Shown: positions 42,877-52,287 of the stretch, one piece after another | Numbering within the stretch: the stretch's first letter is position 1 | Layout: the number at the start of each line of letters is the position of its first letter | Made by a program: the position numbers and the translations under genes | From: an uncultured Parabacteroides sp. | Lineage (GTDB): Bacteria > Bacteroidota > Bacteroidia > Bacteroidales > Tannerellaceae | Direction: 5' to 3' | NCBI GenBank assembly: GCA_934718155.1 | Contig: CAKUZF010000012.1 | Coordinates: 1 to 64,000 of the forward strand | Length of the DNA: 64,000 bases | Notes under the pieces: generated by a model | The model's input: the letters and a program-made list of their open reading frames with translations, nothing else | What the model was told of the DNA's origin: nothing | Databases searched by the model: none

Positions 42877-44223
42877 CTACAAATCGTATAACTTCAACTT
42901 ATTATAAAGTGTCTTGCGATCTATACCGAGCAGCATAGCGGCACGGGTCTTATTGTTGCCACACTCCTCAAGCGCACGAAGAATCATCGTCCGCTCATGC
43001 TCCTCGCCTCGCAAGGCAAAGTCGGCTACGGCAGGCTTGGGCTGGCCGATCGTCTCCAACAACTCCTCGGGAAGCTCATGGCGTGTAATGTATCGGCCCG
43101 AGCACAATAAGGTGGCATACTTTACCACATTCTTCATTTGGCGCAGGTTGCCCGGCCAAGCGTAGGATTGAAAAAGACGGATTGTCTCCGCATCAAAACC
43201 TACCACTTCCTTACGAAGCTCGCTGTTCGCCAAGTCGAGAAAATGGTTGGCAAAAAGCAACAGGTCTTCCTGGCGTTCGCTGAGGCCAGGAATACGGATC
43301 GTAAACTCGTTGATGCGATGATAAAGATCTTCGCGGAAATCGCCCTTCTCGATAGCTGAACGAAGATTCTCGTTTGTGGCCGACACCAAACGGACATTGA
43401 TGGGAATCTCTTGATTGCTGCCTATCGGGCGCACCTTCCGCTCCTGCAACGCACGTAGCAGTTGCACCTGCACCTCATAAGACAAGTTTCCAATCTCATC
43501 CAAGAAGATGGTGCCCCCTTGGGCCGCCACAAAAGCTCCCGTCTTATGATCGATCGCTCCCGTAAAAGAGCCTTTCACATGACCGAAAAATTCCGATGCC
43601 GCCAACTCTTTAGGGATAGCGCCGCAATCGACCGCCACAAAAGGAGCTTTCGCCCGACTGCTTTGAGCATGAATACGGCGAGCCACATACTCCTTGCCCG
43701 TGCCACTCGCACCGGTGATCAACACCGACATATCGGTAGGAGCCACCAGTCGCACATGCTCGTAGAGCAGACGAGCCGCCCGGCTCTGTCCCTCGATGTA
43801 AAGATTGGGCTTTGGCAACGAAGAGACTCCGTTTCCGTTCGAAGCCGATGCGGCAAAATCGGCCTTTGAGGAAAGCGTCTCATTGATCTTGGCAAGGAGT
43901 TCATCGGGATTCAACGGTTTAGCCACATAGTCGGCAGCACCCGACTTGATCGCCAAAACCGCATTCTGCACCTCTGCATAGCCAGTCATCAAGATGACAG
44001 GCACCTTAGGGCTACGCTTCTTCATCCAGCCTAACAATTCCAGTCCATCGCCATCGGGCAGTCGCAGGTCTGATAGGATCAAGTCGAACAACTCGCCCTC
44101 CAAAAGCCGTCGTGCCTCCGCGATAGAGGAAGTGGATTTCGCCCGGAATCCCTTCTTATTCAACCAAGTGGATAGCATCAACGCAAACGTAAGATCGTCT
44201 TCTACTATCAATATCGATCGCAT
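42877..44223 (-). CDS. NtrC-family sigma-54-dependent response regulator
   Basis: A 448-residue transcription activator. The receiver domain (1-115) has the phospho-acceptor Asp52 (LILSDLRLPDG), Thr80 and Lys102. The AAA+ domain has Walker A GASGTGKE (171-178), the sigma-54 contact loop GSFTGA (218-223, Ser in place of Ala of GAFTGA) and Walker B TIFLDEIG. A Fis-type helix-turn-helix ends the protein (NNKTRAAMLLGIDRKTLYNK). No histidine kinase lies beside it. It follows the DUF418 gene by 56 bp and could be read from the same transcript. Confidence 0.95.
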   Translation of the reverse strand: MRSILIVEDDLTFALMLSTWLNKKGFRAKSTSSIAEARRLLEGELFDLILSDLRLPDGDGLELLGWMKKRSPKVPVILMTGYAEVQNAVLAIKSGAADYVAKPLNPDELLAKINETLSSKADFAASASNGNGVSSLPKPNLYIEGQSRAARLLYEHVRLVAPTDMSVLITGASGTGKEYVARRIHAQSSRAKAPFVAVDCGAIPKELAASEFFGHVKGSFTGAIDHKTGAFVAAQGGTIFLDEIGNLSYEVQVQLLRALQERKVRPIGSNQEIPINVRLVSATNENLRSAIEKGDFREDLYHRINEFTIRIPGLSERQEDLLLFANHFLDLANSELRKEVVGFDAETIRLFQSYAWPGNLRQMKNVVKYATLLCSGRYITRHELPEELLETIGQPKPAVADFALRGEEHERTMILRALEECGNNKTRAAMLLGIDRKTLYNKLKLYDL

Positions 44224-44279
44224 ACACGTTTCCTTTCTTTACTCAGTTTTAAAACATATCGAACGGTTGATAAGCGCCT

Positions 44280-45464
44280 CTACCGAGCGCCTATCCAAGT
44301 GGCCTTGCGCCATAACGCCTCAAACGGGCCCTGCTTGTGATGGTTGAGCCACCAATGGCAGAAACTGATCTGAAGCAAGAAAAGGACGATGCCAAGCGCA
44401 AAGCTGGCTGCCGCACCAAGGTCGTCATACAGAGAGAGGCCATAGCCGAAATAGATGAATGAGCCTACGATCGACTGCGTAAGGTAGTTCGTCAGACTCA
44501 TCTTGCCGTAAGGCACCAGCTTACGCAGCAGCTTTTGCCATCCCTCCATTTGCCAACAGGCGATAAAAAGAGAGACCAAAAGACTCATAAACGCAAAGTT
44601 GCGCAACGATGAGCAGATCGTGTTCAAAGGCGAAAACTCCTCGCCGCGCTCCACCCACTGCGGCAACGCATCGGTGATGAAATAGAGAGGCACGAAACAG
44701 ATCGCTCCCACCAAAGCCACTCGCTTCCAGAAGACACGATAGTCACCTAATCGAACGAACAGGCCTTCACGACCAAGCCACAAGCCAAACATGAAAAGCG
44801 CCGAAGTCTGGAAGAAACGACCATGATCCCAAGCCCACAAGTGGCTGAACAATTGACCATGATACAGATTCGCACGAAACGTTTCCCATATATCGCTCTG
44901 CATCAATGCCGGATAGAGCTCTTGCGCATGCAGCCTCCATGCCGCCACACCCTCCTGATAGTCGGGGTGCATCACGGCATAGATATACTTGCCCCACTCC
45001 ATTGGCTGGAGCATCAAGACGGTAGCGATCAGCAACAACCAGCGGTTGCTCAAGCGACAGACCGGAATCAAGACAAAGCCTAAAATAGCGTAAAGCACAA
45101 GGATCTCTCCCGGAAAGAAAATGGCATTGAACGTACCCAGCAAGAAGAGCAGCACCAATCGCCAAGCAAAACGAGGACGAAAATCCTTGCCTTTGCGTGC
45201 CTGATTGCTGTCTTGAATGAAGAAGCTGAAACCAAAAAGGAGCGCGAAGATGGCATAGGCCTTTCCCGAGAAAAGGAAAAAGAGCGAATCCCATACCCCC
45301 TTGTCGATTGCCGCCATGAATCCACTCGACAGCTCTTGCGAGCTATACAAATTGAAATGCTCTATGTTGTGCAGAAGGATGATCGCCATCACCGCAAATC
45401 CTCTCAGTGCATCCACGACCTCTATGCGAGGTCGCGGCGGTTGATTGTCTGTTTGTGTTGCCAT
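44280..45464 (-). CDS. DUF418 family multi-spanning membrane protein
   Basis: A 394-residue inner-membrane protein with about 8-10 hydrophobic segments. The N-terminus has the family start RIEVVDALRGFAVMAIILLH and later LFFLFSGKAYAIFALLFG; the C-terminal DUF418 region shows VPYGKMSLTNYLTQSI and a GLSLYDDLGAAASFAL segment. Members are putative membrane transporters or acyltransferase-like proteins of unknown function. It starts 15 bp after the OmpA lipoprotein gene. Confidence 0.88.
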   Translation of the reverse strand: MATQTDNQPPRPRIEVVDALRGFAVMAIILLHNIEHFNLYSSQELSSGFMAAIDKGVWDSLFFLFSGKAYAIFALLFGFSFFIQDSNQARKGKDFRPRFAWRLVLLFLLGTFNAIFFPGEILVLYAILGFVLIPVCRLSNRWLLLIATVLMLQPMEWGKYIYAVMHPDYQEGVAAWRLHAQELYPALMQSDIWETFRANLYHGQLFSHLWAWDHGRFFQTSALFMFGLWLGREGLFVRLGDYRVFWKRVALVGAICFVPLYFITDALPQWVERGEEFSPLNTICSSLRNFAFMSLLVSLFIACWQMEGWQKLLRKLVPYGKMSLTNYLTQSIVGSFIYFGYGLSLYDDLGAAASFALGIVLFLLQISFCHWWLNHHKQGPFEALWRKATWIGAR

Positions 45465-45479
45465 GATTGCCTTGCCGGA

Positions 45480-46172
45480 TTATCTCAATGTGCCTTGCTG
45501 AGCCTGTTGGATCATGCGTGCGTTGGGCACAATCAAGATTTCCACTCGACGGTTTTTAGCACGTCCTTCCGGTGTACCGTTATCTGCCACAGGCTCGTGC
45601 ACGCCCTTACCCTCGTAAGTCATGCGTGTGCCCGGTATACCCTGATCAACTGACATATAGTCATAAACGCTACGTGCACGTTTCTCCGAGAGAATCTGGT
45701 TGTAATCCACTTTTCCCGTATTATCGGTATGACCTATAATCTTAATGTCGGTGTCGGGATTAGCCTCAAGGCTGCGAGCCAAGTTGCGTAAAGCAGTCTT
45801 CGACCCATCGCTCAGCGTGCTGGAATTGGTGGCGAACAGAATACCCGAGTCGAAAGTGACACGCAGGGCTTCGCCATTGTTGATCGTCTCCACCACTGTC
45901 TCCTCGGGCAGAGTCTGCTCCAGCTCTTTCTTCTGCTTATCCATCTTCTTACCAATCAAGGCTCCCGCAGTGCCGCCAACAGCCGCACCAAGAATCGCTC
46001 CCAAGGCCGTATTGCCTGCTATTGCGCCAACACCAGCGCCTACCGCCGCACCGCCTCCTACGCCGATCGCTGTTCCCTTGGTGGTATTATTCATATTATT
46101 GATCGTACCACAACTTGAGAACAAGACCGCCATGCTTAAGAAAAGGACGGATAAAAATCTCCAACTCTTCAT
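45480..46172 (-). CDS. OmpA-family lipoprotein with glycine-zipper segment
   Basis: A 230-residue lipoprotein. I use the ATG at MKSWRFLSVLFLSM because a lipobox then follows (VLFSSC). A glycine-zipper stretch (about 38-75, GIGVGGG/GAGVGAIAGN-like) precedes the OmpA C-terminal peptidoglycan-binding domain (FATNSSTLSDGSK, IIGHTDNTGKVDYNQILSEK, RAKNRRVEILI). It likely tethers the outer membrane to the cell wall. It lies between a small acidic protein gene and DUF418 in one operon. Confidence 0.92.
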   Translation of the reverse strand: MKSWRFLSVLFLSMAVLFSSCGTINNMNNTTKGTAIGVGGGAAVGAGVGAIAGNTALGAILGAAVGGTAGALIGKKMDKQKKELEQTLPEETVVETINNGEALRVTFDSGILFATNSSTLSDGSKTALRNLARSLEANPDTDIKIIGHTDNTGKVDYNQILSEKRARSVYDYMSVDQGIPGTRMTYEGKGVHEPVADNGTPEGRAKNRRVEILIVPNARMIQQAQQGTLR

Positions 46173-46185
46173 TAGTCTTCCTTTT

Positions 46186-46515
46186 TTAATCAAACATGTC
46201 CAATGAATCACAATACTCCATCTCACCTTGCACGATGAAAGTGACCTCCTCCGGCTCAAAGCGCCCGATCTTGTCTCGCTTCAGATTCTTGATTACGTAT
46301 TCTACGACCTCGTCCTCGTCGATCTCAATCTCCTTATCGTCGTCATCCTCGTCGTCGAACAGACCGTTGGTCTCATAATACTCATATACTAAGTCGAGGA
46401 TATAAAGGATATCGTCGTTCGAGAACTTACCTTTCAGATCCTGCGGCAAATAGTTTTGGATAAAACGCACCGCTTCATCGTCATCATACAGAAAATCGTC
46501 ATTTTGATTACTCAT
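46186..46515 (-). CDS. Small acidic conserved-looking protein of unknown function
   Basis: A 109-residue soluble protein with no signal peptide or membrane segment. It is very acidic, with a run of Asp/Glu in the middle (DDEDDDDKEIEIDEDE) flanked by two predicted helical halves (FSNDDILYILDLVYEYYETN and EVVEYVIKNLKRD). The halves share the pattern of a short linker, then an acidic turn and hydrophobic helix, but I recognise no family. The OmpA lipoprotein gene starts 13 bp later. A coding function is supported by its length, its place in the operon and its own start. Confidence 0.75.
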   Translation of the reverse strand: MSNQNDDFLYDDDEAVRFIQNYLPQDLKGKFSNDDILYILDLVYEYYETNGLFDDEDDDDKEIEIDEDEVVEYVIKNLKRDKIGRFEPEEVTFIVQGEMEYCDSLDMFD

Positions 46516-46603
46516 AACACTTCCATTTTTAATGTTTCACTGGCCACAAAGATACAAAGTTATTTTTGATTGCATAGAGCCTGATGCCCATCTGACGCAA
46601 AAA

Positions 46604-46644
46604 AGGCTGTGCCCGAACAGCAAACCTGTTCGTCGGCACAGCCT
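46604..46644 (-). terminator. Intrinsic terminator of clpB
   Basis: AGGCTGTGCC-CGAACAG pairs with CTGTTCG-TC-GGCACAGCCT around a 5-nt loop. On the minus strand a T run follows. It lies 31 bp after the clpB stop. Confidence 0.8.
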
Positions 46645-46675
46645 CTCTCACTTATCTAAGATCTTTTCTTCCCAA

Positions 46676-49264
46676 TCAGTTGCGGAAGACCAATCCCTCG
46701 CCTGCACGATCGATCACAATCGCACGCGAACGATCCACATGGCCACTAAGCAACTCTTTCGAAAGCTCGTTTAAGACCATCTTCTGGATCACACGCTTCA
46801 CAGGACGAGCGCCAAACTGCGGATCATAGCCCTTCTCGGCAATCAAATCGAGTGCCGCATCGGTAAACTCGAGCTTAACGCCATTCTCGTCGAGCATCTT
46901 CTTCACGCTATTCAACTGCAGACTGACAATCTCACGGATCTCATTCTGATTCAACGGAGTGAACATAATGATATCATCGATACGATTCAAGAACTCGGGG
47001 CGAATTGTCTTCTTAAGCAAATCCAACACTTGCGCCTTTGTCTTCTCAACCACCTCGTCGTGATTAGATGCCGTCATCTGCTCGAAGTTCTCGCGAATCA
47101 ACGAAGAACCCATGTTGCTCGTCATGATGATGATCGTATTCTTGAAGTTGACCGTTCGACCTTTATTATCGGTCAGACGTCCATCGTCGAGCACCTGCAA
47201 GAGGATGTTGAACACATCGGGATGCGCCTTCTCAATCTCATCGAACAACACCACGCTGTAAGGCTTCCGACGAATGGCCTCTGTCAACTGACCACCCTCA
47301 TCATAGCCAACATATCCCGGAGGAGCACCGATCAGACGAGTCGCACTGAACTTCTCTTGATACTCACTCATATCGATACGTGTCATCATATTCTCGTCGT
47401 CGAACAGATAGTCGGCCAACGCCTTGGCCAGCTCGGTCTTACCTACACCCGTCGTTCCCAAGAAGATGAACGAACCAATCGGTCGCTTCGGATCTTGCAA
47501 GCCTGCTCGACTACGACGTACCGCATCGGCTATTGCGCTGATAGCCTCATCCTGGCCAATCACACGTTTGTGCAACTCATCCTCCAGGTGGAGCAGCTTC
47601 TCGCGCTCGCTCTGCATCATCTTGCTGACCGGAATACCCGTCCAACGAGAAACAACATCGGCAATATCATCGCTATCAACCTCTTCCTTAATCATAGCTG
47701 CCGCGCCTTGCATCGTCTTCAATCGCTCCTGCACAGCCGCAATCTCCTCCTCTTTCTGTTTGATCTTGCCATAGCGAATCTCGGCCACCTTACCATAGTC
47801 GCCCTCACGCTCAGCCTTCTCTGCCTCAAACTTCAGGTTCTCGATATCAATCTTATTCTGTTGGATAAGGTTGATCTGCTCCTTTTCGCTTTGCCACTGC
47901 GCCTTCTGTTTCGTCTCCTCTTCCTTCAAGTCGGCGATCTCTTTTGTCAGCTGCGCCAGTTTCTCTGCATCATTCTCACGCTTGATGGCCTCACGCTCGA
48001 TCTCCAACTGTTTGATACGTCGCGACACCTCATCAAGCGATTCGGGTACAGAATCGATCTGCATACGCAGACGAGCAGCAGCCTCATCCATCAAATCGAT
48101 GGCCTTATCCGGCAAGAAACGATCAGTGATATAGCGCGATGAGAGCTGCACGGCAGAGATGATCGCATCATCTTTGATTCTCACCTTGTGATGGTTCTCA
48201 TATTTCTCTTTCAGACCACGCAAGATTGAAATGGTATCCAACTCGCTCGGCTCATCCACCATAACCGTTTGGAAACGACGCTCCAACGCCTTATCCTTCT
48301 CAAAGTATTTCTGATACTCATCCAAGGTAGTGGCACCAATGCTTCGCAACTCTCCACGAGCCAACGCAGGCTTCAAGATGTTGGCAGCGTCCATAGCGCC
48401 CTCGCCCTTACCGGCTCCAACCAACGTATGAATCTCATCGATGAAAAGGATGATCTCTCCATCCGACTTCGTCACCTCGTTCACTACAGCCTTCAGACGC
48501 TCCTCGAACTCTCCCTTGTATTTCGCACCAGCGATCAAGGCACCCATATCCAGCGAGTAGATTTGCTTAGACTTCAAGTTCTCGGGCACATCTCCTCGCA
48601 CAATACGATGAGCCAAGCCCTCGGCGATAGCGGTCTTACCCACACCCGGCTCACCAATCAAGATCGGGTTGTTCTTCGTGCGTCGGCTCAAGATCTGCAA
48701 CACACGACGAATCTCTTCGTCACGACCAATCACAGGGTCGAGCTTGCCTGAGCGAGCACGCTCATTCAAGTTGATCGCATACTTACTCAATGCCTCGTAG
48801 GTGTCTTCGGCCGATTGGCTGGTCACCTTGTTGCCCTTACGCAACTCCTCGATGGCCAAGCGCAACTCCTTCTCCGTCATACCCGCATCCTTCATGATGC
48901 GCGAAGCGGTACTATTCTCGGTGAAAAGGGCCAGAATGATCGGCTCCAAAGAGACGTACTGATCACCCATCTTCGACGAGTAGTCGATTGCCTTTTGCAA
49001 CACCTTATTGGCATCGTTTGAAAGGTAGGGCTCACCGCCTGACACCTTAGGCAACGACTCGATCTGACGATCCAACACCTGGTTCAAATTGGAGATGTTT
49101 ACGCCCAACTTCTGGAAGAGGAAATTGGTCACGCTCTCACCCGTCAAAATGACAGCCTTAAGCAAGTGCTCCGGTTCAATAGCTTGTTGGTTATTCTTCG
49201 AAACCAACTGAACCGCCTGCTGGACCGCCTCTTGCGCTTTAATTGTAAAATTATTAAAATTCAT
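46676..49264 (-). CDS. clpB: Disaggregase ClpB (Hsp100)
   Basis: An 862-residue AAA+ disaggregase that works with DnaK-DnaJ-GrpE. I use the ATG at MNFNNFTIKAQEAVQQ, the normal N-domain start. It has the ClpB N-domain repeats, NBD1 (GEPGVGKT, Walker B IILFIDEIHT), the middle coiled-coil domain (about 410-525), NBD2 (GTTGVGKT, VVLFDEIEKA) and the sensor-2 GARPVKR. It is transcribed alone with its own terminator and a dyad-bearing promoter. Confidence 0.98.
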   Translation of the reverse strand: MNFNNFTIKAQEAVQQAVQLVSKNNQQAIEPEHLLKAVILTGESVTNFLFQKLGVNISNLNQVLDRQIESLPKVSGGEPYLSNDANKVLQKAIDYSSKMGDQYVSLEPIILALFTENSTASRIMKDAGMTEKELRLAIEELRKGNKVTSQSAEDTYEALSKYAINLNERARSGKLDPVIGRDEEIRRVLQILSRRTKNNPILIGEPGVGKTAIAEGLAHRIVRGDVPENLKSKQIYSLDMGALIAGAKYKGEFEERLKAVVNEVTKSDGEIILFIDEIHTLVGAGKGEGAMDAANILKPALARGELRSIGATTLDEYQKYFEKDKALERRFQTVMVDEPSELDTISILRGLKEKYENHHKVRIKDDAIISAVQLSSRYITDRFLPDKAIDLMDEAAARLRMQIDSVPESLDEVSRRIKQLEIEREAIKRENDAEKLAQLTKEIADLKEEETKQKAQWQSEKEQINLIQQNKIDIENLKFEAEKAEREGDYGKVAEIRYGKIKQKEEEIAAVQERLKTMQGAAAMIKEEVDSDDIADVVSRWTGIPVSKMMQSEREKLLHLEDELHKRVIGQDEAISAIADAVRRSRAGLQDPKRPIGSFIFLGTTGVGKTELAKALADYLFDDENMMTRIDMSEYQEKFSATRLIGAPPGYVGYDEGGQLTEAIRRKPYSVVLFDEIEKAHPDVFNILLQVLDDGRLTDNKGRTVNFKNTIIIMTSNMGSSLIRENFEQMTASNHDEVVEKTKAQVLDLLKKTIRPEFLNRIDDIIMFTPLNQNEIREIVSLQLNSVKKMLDENGVKLEFTDAALDLIAEKGYDPQFGARPVKRVIQKMVLNELSKELLSGHVDRSRAIVIDRAGEGLVFRN

Positions 49265-49348
49265 ATATTTAATCTCCTTTCTTTCTTTTTTTCTATTCGA
49301 TTGTTTACGCCTTACATAGTGCAATACTTATGCCATTTCGAACGCAAC

Positions 49349-49374
49349 CAAAAATAGCTGTCATTTCGACAGCT
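49349..49374 (-). promoter_or_regulatory. clpB promoter region with dyad AGCTGTC-N5-GACAGCT
   Basis: A minus-strand TATTTTTG box (49349-49356) directly abuts a perfect 7-bp dyad, AGCTGTC-ATTTC-GACAGCT (49356-49374), which lies where the -7/-33 spacer should be. This is a plausible operator for heat-shock control. The clpB ATG is about 85 bp downstream. Confidence 0.45.
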
Positions 49375-49453
49375 TATCCGTTTATTTCCAACTTTCGCTT
49401 GCACATTTCGTCTGAAAAGGCGACAGATTTTCGCTTATCTCAGAAATAAATCG

Positions 49454-49461
49454 TATTTTTG
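49454..49461 (+). promoter_or_regulatory. Candidate -7 box for the bifunctional nuclease gene
   Basis: TATTTTTG fits TAnnTTTG, 28 bp before the ATG at 49490. Confidence 0.4.
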
Positions 49462-49489
49462 CTCCTGTTTGATTTCTGATTCTATAAAC

Positions 49490-50140
49490 ATGAACAAAAC
49501 AGATAAACATATCGAGATGAAAGTGCATGGATTAGCCAATAGCCAAGTCCATTCAGGCGCATTTGCCTTGATCTTGGCCGAGGTGAACGGCGTTCGAAGA
49601 ATCCCCATTGTGGTAGGGATTCCCGAAGCACAATCTATCGCCGTTGCCATCGAGAACATCCATACACTCAGACCGCTCACGCACGACTTAGTCACCACCA
49701 TACTCAACACCTATCACGTCAAGATGAGCGGAATTTACATCTATAAGTTTGAGGATGGCGTCTATTACACGCACATTATATTAGAGAACGATGAGCGTGA
49801 AGTGACGATAGACTGCCGCCCGTCAGACGCCATAGCCCTAGCCATCAGAACAAAATGCCCCATCTTCATCAATTCCGACATTCTCGATGAATGTGGCGTA
49901 GAGGTGTGGAACAACAAGCCCGACGAGACGAGCAATGACGTAGATTCCTCTGACTCAAACGAGGAGACACCGGCGGAAGGCGATCAGTTATTGAGAAAAT
50001 GGCTCAAACATGCCTCCACGCAGGATATAGAAAAAAAGATGCAACAAGCCATTGAAGAAGAGAACTATGAATATGCCAAGCTATTCACTGAAGAGTTGAA
50101 ACGCCGACAGGACACTAATCAAGACAACGCCCCATGTTAA
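49490..50140 (+). CDS. DUF151/bifunctional nuclease family protein with UvrB/C motif
   Basis: A 216-residue protein. The first 140 residues are the bifunctional nuclease (BFN/DUF151) domain (LILAEVNGVRRIPIVVGIPE, DCRPSDAIALAIRTKCPIF). A charged linker leads to a C-terminal UVR motif (IEKKMQQAIEEENYEYAKLF). Nuclease activity is reported for plant relatives but unproven for most bacterial ones. I prefer the ATG over an earlier TTG because the promoter box lies close to that TTG. The gene overlaps the transporter gene by 7 bp. Confidence 0.88.
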   Translation: MNKTDKHIEMKVHGLANSQVHSGAFALILAEVNGVRRIPIVVGIPEAQSIAVAIENIHTLRPLTHDLVTTILNTYHVKMSGIYIYKFEDGVYYTHIILENDEREVTIDCRPSDAIALAIRTKCPIFINSDILDECGVEVWNNKPDETSNDVDSSDSNEETPAEGDQLLRKWLKHASTQDIEKKMQQAIEEENYEYAKLFTEELKRRQDTNQDNAPC

Positions 50141-51414
50141 GAGGACTATTTGGAATCATCCTATTGATCGCCATCGCCTATGCATTGAGCGAAAACCGCA
50201 AGCATATAGACTGGAAACTGGTAGGGGGCGGACTGCTCCTCCAATTCCTTTTCGCCTTAGGCATCCTCCATCTGCCCTTCATGAGCGCCGTACTGGAGGA
50301 GGGAGGCAAAATCTTCATCAAGATGATGGACTTCACCAACGAAGGCCTCACCTTCCTGTTAGGCCCCTATGCGAAACGATCCAACGGCTTCAGCTTCCTG
50401 CTCCATTCGTTGCCGATCGTGATCTTCTTCTCGGCCTTGGTCTCATTAGGCTATTATTGGGGAATCATCCAGCGCATAGTGGGAGCCTTCGCTTGGTGTT
50501 TACGCAAGATCATGAACATCTCGGGAGCCGAAGCCCTGGTAGCCTCAGGCAATATTTTCCTGGGCATGACCGAGTCTCCCGTCTTGATCAAACAATACCT
50601 GCCCCACATGAACCGTTCGGAGATTTTCCTCGTAATGGTTTCGGGAATGGGCACGATAGCCGGCAGTGTGATGGGAACTTACATCAGCATGCTGGCTGGA
50701 GCCAACCCTGCCGAACAGGTGCTTTTCGCCACCCATCTGCTGTCAGCCTCGCTGATGGCCGTACCAGGGTCGATCGTGGTAGCCAAACTGATGTGTCCGC
50801 AGACCGAGCAAGTCACCCAGGCCAACATCCAACCGCTGCCCTCCGAAAAGGCGCATAATGTGCTTGATGCCATTGCCAAGGGCACAATGACCGGAGTGAA
50901 GCTGATGACAAATATCGCCGCCATGCTGCTGGTGTTCGTCTCGTTGGTTGCCTTGGCCAACTATCTGACCGAGGGGCTGATTGGTCGCTACACGGGCCTG
51001 AACGACTGGATCGTCAACTTCACCAACGGCAAAGCTACGGGGCTCACCTTCCAATTCATCTTAGGCATCATCACGGCTCCACTCATGTGGCTCTTGGGTG
51101 TTCCCTTTGAAGACATTATGCAGGTAGGTTCACTTTTAGGGCAAAAGACCATCCTCAACGAGTTTGTGGGCTACTTCCAGCTGCAACAATGGAAAGAGGC
51201 CGGCCTATTCTTCTCAGAGAAATCAATCATCATGAGTACTTACATCCTGTGCGGCTTCGCCAACATCTCTTCCATAGGTATCCTGATAGGAGGATTAGGC
51301 GTGCTGGCCCCCGAGAAGCGCCCCGTAGTTGTCAGTTTAGGCATACGTTCGCTCATTGGCGGTGCCTTAGTCTCGCTCCTCTCGGCCACGCTGATAGGCA
51401 TGATTATTGGATAG
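50134..51414 (+). CDS. Concentrative nucleoside transporter (CNT/NupC family)
   Basis: A 426-residue inner-membrane permease that imports nucleosides with Na+ or H+. Family parts are the N-terminal helices, the gate region SGAEALVASGNIFLGMTESP, the pattern MVSGMGTIAGSVMGTY, and YILCGFANISSIGILIGGLG near the C-terminus. Overlap with the nuclease gene and the adjacent rsmE suggest one transcript. Substrate specificity (purine or pyrimidine) cannot be told by eye. Confidence 0.95.
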   Translation: MLRGLFGIILLIAIAYALSENRKHIDWKLVGGGLLLQFLFALGILHLPFMSAVLEEGGKIFIKMMDFTNEGLTFLLGPYAKRSNGFSFLLHSLPIVIFFSALVSLGYYWGIIQRIVGAFAWCLRKIMNISGAEALVASGNIFLGMTESPVLIKQYLPHMNRSEIFLVMVSGMGTIAGSVMGTYISMLAGANPAEQVLFATHLLSASLMAVPGSIVVAKLMCPQTEQVTQANIQPLPSEKAHNVLDAIAKGTMTGVKLMTNIAAMLLVFVSLVALANYLTEGLIGRYTGLNDWIVNFTNGKATGLTFQFILGIITAPLMWLLGVPFEDIMQVGSLLGQKTILNEFVGYFQLQQWKEAGLFFSEKSIIMSTYILCGFANISSIGILIGGLGVLAPEKRPVVVSLGIRSLIGGALVSLLSATLIGMIIG

Positions 51415-51469
51415 AACAAGCAACACTATACATATATTATATAGAGGCATACCTCAACACGAACAAGCT

Positions 51470-52168
51470 ATGCAAATCTTTTATACACCCGACATCGCTA
51501 CAAACCCCATCTTGCCGGAAGAGGAATCCGGCCATTGCATCCGAGTGCTCCGCCTTAGCGAGGGCGACCAAATCCTGTTGACTGATGGAAAAGGCTACTT
51601 CTATAAGGCAGAGATCTCGGCAGCCCACCCGAAGCACTGCGGCGTAAACCTACTCGAAAGCTGGCAGCAGCCTCGCCTTTGGCCTTTCCGCGTGCACATT
51701 GCCGTAGCGCCCACCAAGAACATGGATCGCATGGAGTGGTTTGCCGAGAAAGCCACCGAGATCGGCATAGACGCCATCAGCTGCCTCAACTGCCGCTTCT
51801 CAGAGCGCAAAGAGATCAAACCCGCTCGATTGGAGAAGATCCTCGTCAGCGCCATGAAGCAATCGCAAAAGGCCACATTGCCCGAACTGGAAGGCATGGT
51901 CGATTTCAAGCAGTTCGTCAATCGTCAGTTTGAAGGAAGGAAATTCATCGCCCACTGCGAAGAAGATCAGAAGCTCCTGCTGAAGCAGACCTATCATCCC
52001 GGAGAGAATGCCCTTGTCCTGATCGGGCCGGAGGGCGATTTCAGTCCCGAGGAGATTGCTTTGGCCAAAGCAAACGGATTCGAGCCCATCTCGTTAGGCG
52101 ATAGTCGCTTGCGCACCGAAACGGCGGCCTTAGTGGCCTGCCACACCCTCCACGTGCTGAATCAATAA
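51470..52168 (+). CDS. rsmE: 16S rRNA (uracil-1498-N3)-methyltransferase RsmE
   Basis: A 232-residue SPOUT methyltransferase that modifies U1498 of 16S rRNA. I use the ATG at MQIFYTPDI; the longer frame overlaps the transporter. N-terminal PUA-like domain (HCIRVLRLSEGDQILLTDGK) is followed by the knot domain (KNMDRMEWFAEKATEIGID, LIGPEGDFSPEEI, GDSRLRTETAALVA). It starts 55 bp after the transporter gene. Confidence 0.95.
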   Translation: MQIFYTPDIATNPILPEEESGHCIRVLRLSEGDQILLTDGKGYFYKAEISAAHPKHCGVNLLESWQQPRLWPFRVHIAVAPTKNMDRMEWFAEKATEIGIDAISCLNCRFSERKEIKPARLEKILVSAMKQSQKATLPELEGMVDFKQFVNRQFEGRKFIAHCEEDQKLLLKQTYHPGENALVLIGPEGDFSPEEIALAKANGFEPISLGDSRLRTETAALVACHTLHVLNQ

Positions 52169-52208
52169 TGTTCTTTAACAGGTTTGCGCATTTTTTTAAT
52201 GCGCTGGC

Positions 52209-52238
52209 TTGTCAATTAAATGATTTTGCCTACATTTG
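52209..52238 (+). promoter_or_regulatory. Promoter of the predicted outer-membrane protein gene
   Basis: TTG (52209-52211), a 19-bp spacer and TACATTTG (52231-52238) match the -33/-7 consensus. The leader to the ATG at 52288 is about 45 nt. Confidence 0.65.
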
Positions 52239-52287
52239 TGGAATACAAATCATTGTGATTCACAAACCATCTTAATTGCCAAAGGAC

